From Bacteroidota bacterium (GTDB lineage Bacteria > Bacteroidota > Bacteroidia > Bacteroidales > B39-G9): a DNA stretch of 8,918 nt. Below the pieces are notes generated by a model. It was not told the origin of the DNA, did not search any database, and was given only the letters and a program-made list of their open reading frames with translations. The position numbers and the translations under genes are program-made. The stretch covers positions 1-8,918 of the forward strand of contig JAUVJB010000119.1 in assembly GCA_030592465.1 (NCBI GenBank). The letters are read 5' to 3'. Shown here in pieces: positions 5,353-8,918 of the stretch. Position 1 is the first letter of the stretch. Each line of letters starts with the position of its first letter.

Positions 5353-6927
5353 TTATTCCGGAACAGCAACTCCGTCAACTTTTATTAAGTTATCATTTTT
5401 AAATAAAAGAGTTTTTACTAATGTTCCATAATAATCAAATTCTTTCCATGTTTTTTCTTTCATGCCCATAACATAAAAACATTCCTTTTTTAATTTACCT
5501 GTTTGAAAATAAAAAAATTGCTTTCCGTCAGGATTACCTTGAATATAACTACCTTTGAAATAAACTTTTCCATCTAAATAAAAATATTTCCATTCTCCGT
5601 TTTTATCTCCATTTTGATAAGAGCCTTGTTCTGTGTGGTCTCCGTCTTTATAAAACCATTTTCCGTCTTTTTCACCATCAATATAATTTCCTTGTGCAAT
5701 TACTTCTCCTTGTTCATTGTATTCAACATATTCGCCATCTTCTTTACCAAAATAAAAATTTTCTTCTCTCTGAAGAGTACCATCGGGAAAATACCATTTC
5801 CAATTACCTTCAAATTTACCCTTTTTATAAACTCCTTTTTGTTCTATATCGCCATTTTTATAATAAAAATTCCATTTTCCGTCCTTTTTATTTTTTTTAT
5901 ATTTTCCTTGCGATTTCAACTGTTGTGAAATAAAATAAAATTTCCATAAACCTATTTTGTCTCCATCTTGATTAACCTTTCCCTGACCTGTAAGGTTTCC
6001 ATGCATATCATAAATTCTTGATTTATTTGCTTTTCCCTCCGGCGTATATTCTCTATGCTTACCAACAGGTTTTCCTTCAACATAACTTCCTGACGCTTTT
6101 AATATTTTTTTTCCGTCTTTATCAGGCATTTCATAATATTCTGCTTTATAAACTACCCTATTGGCAATACTAACACTATCATCAACTAATTGTCCATTTT
6201 CATATCTTTGAGCATCAACCAATTCTCCTTTCATATTAAAATTCTTAATTAACCCATTAAGTTTTCCATGAGAATAAGTTTTTTCAATCTTTACTTTGCC
6301 ATTTTTATAAAACTCTTTCCAAACTTCGTTTTTTCTATTTAATGTATCGTACCTGTTAATTTTTTCAATATCAACTAAATTGCCATAATTATATTCTAAC
6401 AAAGAAATAATTCTGCCATCGTATGCAAATTCTTTACCATTTCCATGTTTTTTTCCATCTTTGAAAGGAATAATTTTATGAATATTGCCGCTTTTATAAT
6501 AAAATTTTGATTTTCCTTGCGGTACATTATTTACATATAAAATTTCTGAAAGTATATATGAAATTAGGGTATCATTTAATGAATAATAACCATAGTTATA
6601 AAAATACCCATTCTTTTTACCATATAAATAATTGATTTTCGTTTTAATATTACCATTCTCATTATAAAAATTCCAAACACTATCTAATTGATTATTAGAC
6701 CATTTCCCGATAGATTTTAAATTTCCGTTTACAGAATATGTTTTCCATAAACCTTCAGGCTTACCTTCCTTCATCATTCCTTCACTCGATATCTGTTTAT
6801 TACCGTAATAGAAAATATTATATCCATTGGGAATTTCAATATTTTCATTTTGAGAATAAACAAAATTAGAATAGCAAAAAAATAAAAAAATAAATACTAT
6901 GTAATTAAAACATTCGTAAGCTTTCAC
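5353..6927 (-). CDS. Exported MORN_2-repeat protein
   Basis: A 524-residue protein with a signal peptide at 1-25 (hydrophobic VFIFLFFCY, cleavage after VYS before Q26), so it is exported to the periplasm or cell surface; no lipobox is evident. The rest is built from degenerate 20-25-residue repeats of the type G-W-x-Y-Y-x-NG-x-x-x-x-x-G-x-Y-x-x-GK-x-x-G, the MORN_2 / YwqK-like family. The most regular run is 326-505 (for example KDGKWNFYYKNGDIEQKG, 348-365); repeats at 40-110 and 200-250 are looser. Such repeats form open beta-sheet solenoids, and most exported Bacteroidota members have no known function. The start is GTG: a TAG lies four codons upstream, and the signal peptide begins here with no alternative ATG. 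Its terminator follows, so it appears monocistronic. Confidence 0.8.
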   Translation of the reverse strand: MKAYECFNYIVFIFLFFCYSNFVYSQNENIEIPNGYNIFYYGNKQISSEGMMKEGKPEGLWKTYSVNGNLKSIGKWSNNQLDSVWNFYNENGNIKTKINYLYGKKNGYFYNYGYYSLNDTLISYILSEILYVNNVPQGKSKFYYKSGNIHKIIPFKDGKKHGNGKEFAYDGRIISLLEYNYGNLVDIEKINRYDTLNRKNEVWKEFYKNGKVKIEKTYSHGKLNGLIKNFNMKGELVDAQRYENGQLVDDSVSIANRVVYKAEYYEMPDKDGKKILKASGSYVEGKPVGKHREYTPEGKANKSRIYDMHGNLTGQGKVNQDGDKIGLWKFYFISQQLKSQGKYKKNKKDGKWNFYYKNGDIEQKGVYKKGKFEGNWKWYFPDGTLQREENFYFGKEDGEYVEYNEQGEVIAQGNYIDGEKDGKWFYKDGDHTEQGSYQNGDKNGEWKYFYLDGKVYFKGSYIQGNPDGKQFFYFQTGKLKKECFYVMGMKEKTWKEFDYYGTLVKTLLFKNDNLIKVDGVAVPE

Positions 6928-6982
6928 AATTTTAATCTAAAATATAATTATTAAAAATACTGAATAATTACCAAATTGTTCT

Positions 6983-7000
6983 ATCCGCCAGTTGGCGGAT
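6983..7000. repeat. Copy of the dispersed 18-bp palindrome
   Basis: ATCCGCCAGTTGGCGGAT has perfect 8-bp arms around GT. It differs from the 3212-3229 copy only in the central dinucleotide and lies 56 bp upstream of the MORN gene start. Confidence 0.65.
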
Positions 7001-7019
7001 TGTTATTGTTATAACAGAT

Positions 7020-7048
7020 TTTAAAAACATTATTTCGGTGTTTTTAAA
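7020..7048. repeat. 10-bp perfect hairpin
   Basis: TTTAAAAACA (7020-7029) pairs with TGTTTTTAAA (7039-7048) around a 9-nt loop. It is AT-rich, so significance is modest. It could help end transcription coming from nadA. Confidence 0.4.
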
Positions 7049-7132
7049 GAATATTATTGATTTTTTAGCAAAAAAAATAAAAAAATCTTTTTGAAATACT
7101 CACTACTTTTATAAACCTTTATATAAAAATTT

Positions 7133-7388
7133 TTGGCATTTTTCTTCTTTCGGTTTTCATTTATTTTGTAAGAAAACCTTATTTTTTGAAAATTTAAACC
7201 TTAATAGGATACGAAATTAATTCCCGATTTTAACCTTATTACCTTATTTAGACGAATGAGAATAAGGTAATAAGGTTTTCAGGAGGGCGTCATTTATTTT
7301 TTCTTCTAAGGTTAAAAACATAAAAATAAGGTTTTTTAAAATCTTATAAAAGTGTTAACTACTTTTGTATGTAAATGAAAAATGCCAA
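7133..7388. repeat. 256-bp nested palindrome built on AACCTTATT motifs
   Basis: Four complementary blocks are arranged symmetrically. The outer pair is TTGGCATTTTTC (7133-7144) with GAAAAATGCCAA (7377-7388). The second is AAAACCTTATTTTT (7173-7186) with AAAAATAAGGTTTT (7322-7335). The third is TTTAAACCTTA (7193-7203), near-complementary to TAAGGTTAAA (7307-7316). The innermost is AACCTTATTACCTTATT (7232-7248) with AATAAGGTAATAAGGTT (7261-7277), 17 bp perfect around a 12-nt loop. ACCTTATT is itself tandemly duplicated in the inner arm. The sequence between blocks is not conserved between arms. It has no coding capacity. It may be a non-autonomous mobile element, a multi-site operator or a structured RNA. 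Confidence 0.65.
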
Positions 7389-7418
7389 TTTTTTTTAATA
7401 ATTTAACAATTAACTCTA

Positions 7419-7463
7419 CCCCGAAAAGCCGATAAGCGGGGAATCCGTTAGCTGGATGGCGGA
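7419..7463. repeat. GC-rich hairpin plus broken copy of the dispersed palindrome
   Basis: CCCCG (7419-7423) pairs with CGGGG (7437-7441) around a 13-nt loop. TCCGTTAGCTGGATGGCGGA (7444-7463) then looks like a family palindrome with a 4-base insertion that duplicates TGG. AGCCGAT (7428-7434) is complementary to ATCGGCT (7510-7516) further downstream, so a larger fold is possible. Confidence 0.45.
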
Positions 7464-7589
7464 AGACTAAAAGCTACAAATCTGTATATCAGTATATTAC
7501 AAAACCACTAATCGGCTATTAATTGATAATTTTAGTTTTCAGAGTCCTCTCACAATTTAACCATTAAACAATTTTCTAAATTTTATCAT

Positions 7590-8522
7590 CTACAACTTAA
7601 GTTTATCAGATATTTCAAGCATTTTAATAATTGAACCTCTTGCTTTATTCATTAGATTTTCTTCCAAAATAATTTCATATTTTTCTTCATTAAGCGAGTC
7701 ATAAATTTTCTCTAAATTAGTTAGTTTCATATACTCACAAATATTAATATCATTATCAAAAGAAGGAGCAGGAAGAAACAATTTCTTTGGATTTGCTTTT
7801 TGCATTTGGTAAATAATTCCCGGTTCAGTAGCTATAATAAACTCATTATCAGCAACTTGTTTTGTGTATTTTAATAAACCGGATGTTGAACCAATATAAT
7901 CAGAAATTTCAAGAACAGAATATTCACATTCAGGGTGTGATAAAACTTTGGCATTAGGATATTTAATTTTTAGAGCTTTAATTTTTTTAGCAGAAAAATT
8001 TTTATGAACATGACACGCACCGTCCCAAAGTAAAATATCGCGATTGGTTTGTTTCTTTACATAAGCTCCTAAATTTTTATCAGGACCAAAAATTATTTTT
8101 TTATCTTTGGGTAAACTTTCAACTATTTGAACCGCATTTGACGAAGTACACATGTAATCAGATAATGCTTTAATTTTAGCACTTGTGTTTACATAAGAAA
8201 CAACATATCGGTCAGGATGTTTGTCTAAAAAATCTTTAAATTTTTTTTCTTCACATGAATCAGATAGTGAACAGCCGGCATTCAAGTCAGGGATTAAAAT
8301 TTTTTTGTCAGGGCATAAAATTTTTGCTGTTTCTGCCATAAAAAGAACTCCTGCAAAAACAATTATGTCCGCTTCAGTTTTTTCAGCTTTCTGTGATAAA
8401 GCGAGACTATCGCCTATAAAATCAGAGATGTCTTGTATTTCATGATTTTCATAAAAATGACCTAAAATAATAGCATTTTTTTCTTTTTTTAATTTATTTA
8501 TTTTTTTTATAATTTTATCCAT
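7590..8522 (-). CDS. nadA: Quinolinate synthase NadA
   Basis: A 310-residue NadA, which condenses iminoaspartate with dihydroxyacetone phosphate to quinolinate in de novo NAD synthesis, using a [4Fe-4S] cluster. The three cluster ligands are visible: C84 (NAGCSL), C170 (DGACHVH) and C262 (ICEYMKL). Substrate-site motifs are also present: H22 and Y24 in GHFYENHEIQD, the YVNTSA motif (110-115), H196 and E198 in SHPECE, and GSTSGL (211-216). The C-terminus KARGSIIKMLEIS is the usual family end and the length is typical. The ATG at 8522 begins just before the KxNAIILGHFY strand; the stop is TAG. Neither nadB nor nadC lies in the window, so the iminoaspartate-forming enzyme must be encoded elsewhere. 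No promoter or NAD-type regulator site could be recognised upstream. Confidence 0.95.
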   Translation of the reverse strand: MDKIIKKINKLKKEKNAIILGHFYENHEIQDISDFIGDSLALSQKAEKTEADIIVFAGVLFMAETAKILCPDKKILIPDLNAGCSLSDSCEEKKFKDFLDKHPDRYVVSYVNTSAKIKALSDYMCTSSNAVQIVESLPKDKKIIFGPDKNLGAYVKKQTNRDILLWDGACHVHKNFSAKKIKALKIKYPNAKVLSHPECEYSVLEISDYIGSTSGLLKYTKQVADNEFIIATEPGIIYQMQKANPKKLFLPAPSFDNDINICEYMKLTNLEKIYDSLNEEKYEIILEENLMNKARGSIIKMLEISDKLKL

Positions 8523-8918
8523 ATTTTTTTATTTATTAACAGATATTTTAATATTATAATTATATAAAAAAATTTAAAAATTTAAAATGATGATAATGTT
8601 ATGCTGTTAGTTTAGTTAAAAAATAATTGTAAAAAAACTTGATTTTTTAGTTATTAAATAAAAATAAGAAGTTATTAACTAATAATATAATATTTGTTTT
8701 TTGACTTTCAATAATATACAAATTAAATTAACATAATGTTAATAAACTAATGTTTAATAAAAATTATGGAAAAGTTATAAAAAAAAAGTTAAAAATATGT
8801 TAGTATTTTTTTAATATAATTTAAAAACTTTTTTTGGAATTTTAATAAATTTTTTATATCAATTTAGAATATTTAAAATGCAAATTTATTTTTAAAAAAA
8901 TGATAAAAATTAATTAAC
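8523..8918. other. Very AT-rich region without a recognisable gene
   Basis: Nearly 400 bp of extreme AT content upstream of nadA. No coding frame of credible length or composition is visible. TTAACATAATGTTAA (8728-8742) has perfect 7-bp arms around A, and TTATTAACTAATAA (8672-8685) has 6-bp arms around AC. Either could be a regulator site, but such AT-only palindromes arise easily at this composition. The region probably holds the nadA promoter and the promoter of a gene beyond the right edge. Confidence 0.55.

Larger units (their letters stand above)
6928..7589. other. Long intergenic region with palindromes
   Basis: About 660 bp without a credible gene between nadA and the MORN gene, both on the minus strand. 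It holds one copy of the dispersed palindrome (6983-7000), a 10-bp hairpin (7020-7048), a small AT-only stem GATTTTTT/AAAAAATC (7059-7066 with 7080-7087), a large nested palindrome (7133-7388) and a GC-rich hairpin joined to a broken copy of the dispersed palindrome (7419-7463). The MORN promoter should lie in 6928-6990, but no convincing element is visible. Confidence 0.6.

Noticed and set aside
5614..5933. Two overlapping plus-strand frames rich in Phe, Ile and Leu
   Set aside because: Both are antisense shadows of the MORN-repeat gene, where repeated Lys/Asn/Tyr codons reverse into hydrophobic codons.
7228..7335. CRISPR array from repeated AACCTTATT units
   Set aside because: Units are short, inverted rather than direct, and lack regular spacers; no cas gene is present.
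8221..8445. 74-codon plus-strand frame inside nadA
   Set aside because: It is antisense to highly conserved NadA sequence and has no support of its own.
1359..8522. Complete reassignment of TAG to an amino acid
   Set aside because: The flippase, NadA and the 51-residue protein all end with TAG; the flippase would run on into repeat DNA and NadA already ends at its usual C-terminus.
8523..8918. Replication origin in the AT-rich right end
   Set aside because: No DnaA-box cluster (TTATCCACA-like) is visible and no dnaA, dnaN or similar gene is present; high AT content alone is not enough.

Overview
The window looks like chromosomal DNA from a low-GC member of the Bacteroidota / FCB group. The supporting signs are a C-terminal type IX secretion (T9SS) sorting domain, signal peptides cleaved before Q or after AQ, A-rich start contexts without a clear Shine-Dalgarno, and T9SS-style cargo architecture. 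Lineage is inferred from these traits; there is no rRNA or tRNA gene to fix it.

Layout. 1-536: non-coding or leader region with three successive hairpins, then a stop-free stretch ahead of a signal peptide. 537-2276 (+): a secreted protein with a dockerin-like segment, a possible transglutaminase/papain-like C-H-E domain, two Ig-like segments and a T9SS tail, cut in two by one in-frame TAG (1359-1361). 2277-2510: hairpins including a strong terminator. 2511-3120 (-): a PIN-domain (VapC-like) gene, also cut by one in-frame TAG (2890-2892), overlapping a 51-residue partner gene. 3258-4730 (-): a MOP/MATE-superfamily polysaccharide flippase. 4731-5352: intergenic, packed with dispersed repeats. 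5353-6927 (-): an exported MORN_2-repeat protein. 6928-7589: intergenic, holding a 256-bp nested palindrome. 7590-8522 (-): quinolinate synthase NadA. 8523-8918: very AT-rich, no gene.

The genes do not form one pathway. NadA (NAD synthesis) and the flippase (envelope polysaccharide) are core functions. The T9SS protein and MORN protein are envelope or secreted proteins. The PIN pair is accessory.

The most notable points are (i) two unrelated genes, on opposite strands, each interrupted by a single in-frame amber codon with the rest of the domain intact in the same frame; (ii) a family of 16-18 bp palindromes related to TCCGCCAGCTGGCGGA at six intergenic sites, one with a paired compensatory change; (iii) the large nested palindrome between nadA and the MORN gene. 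I did not find a defence system, CRISPR array, transposase gene or other clearly new multi-gene system.
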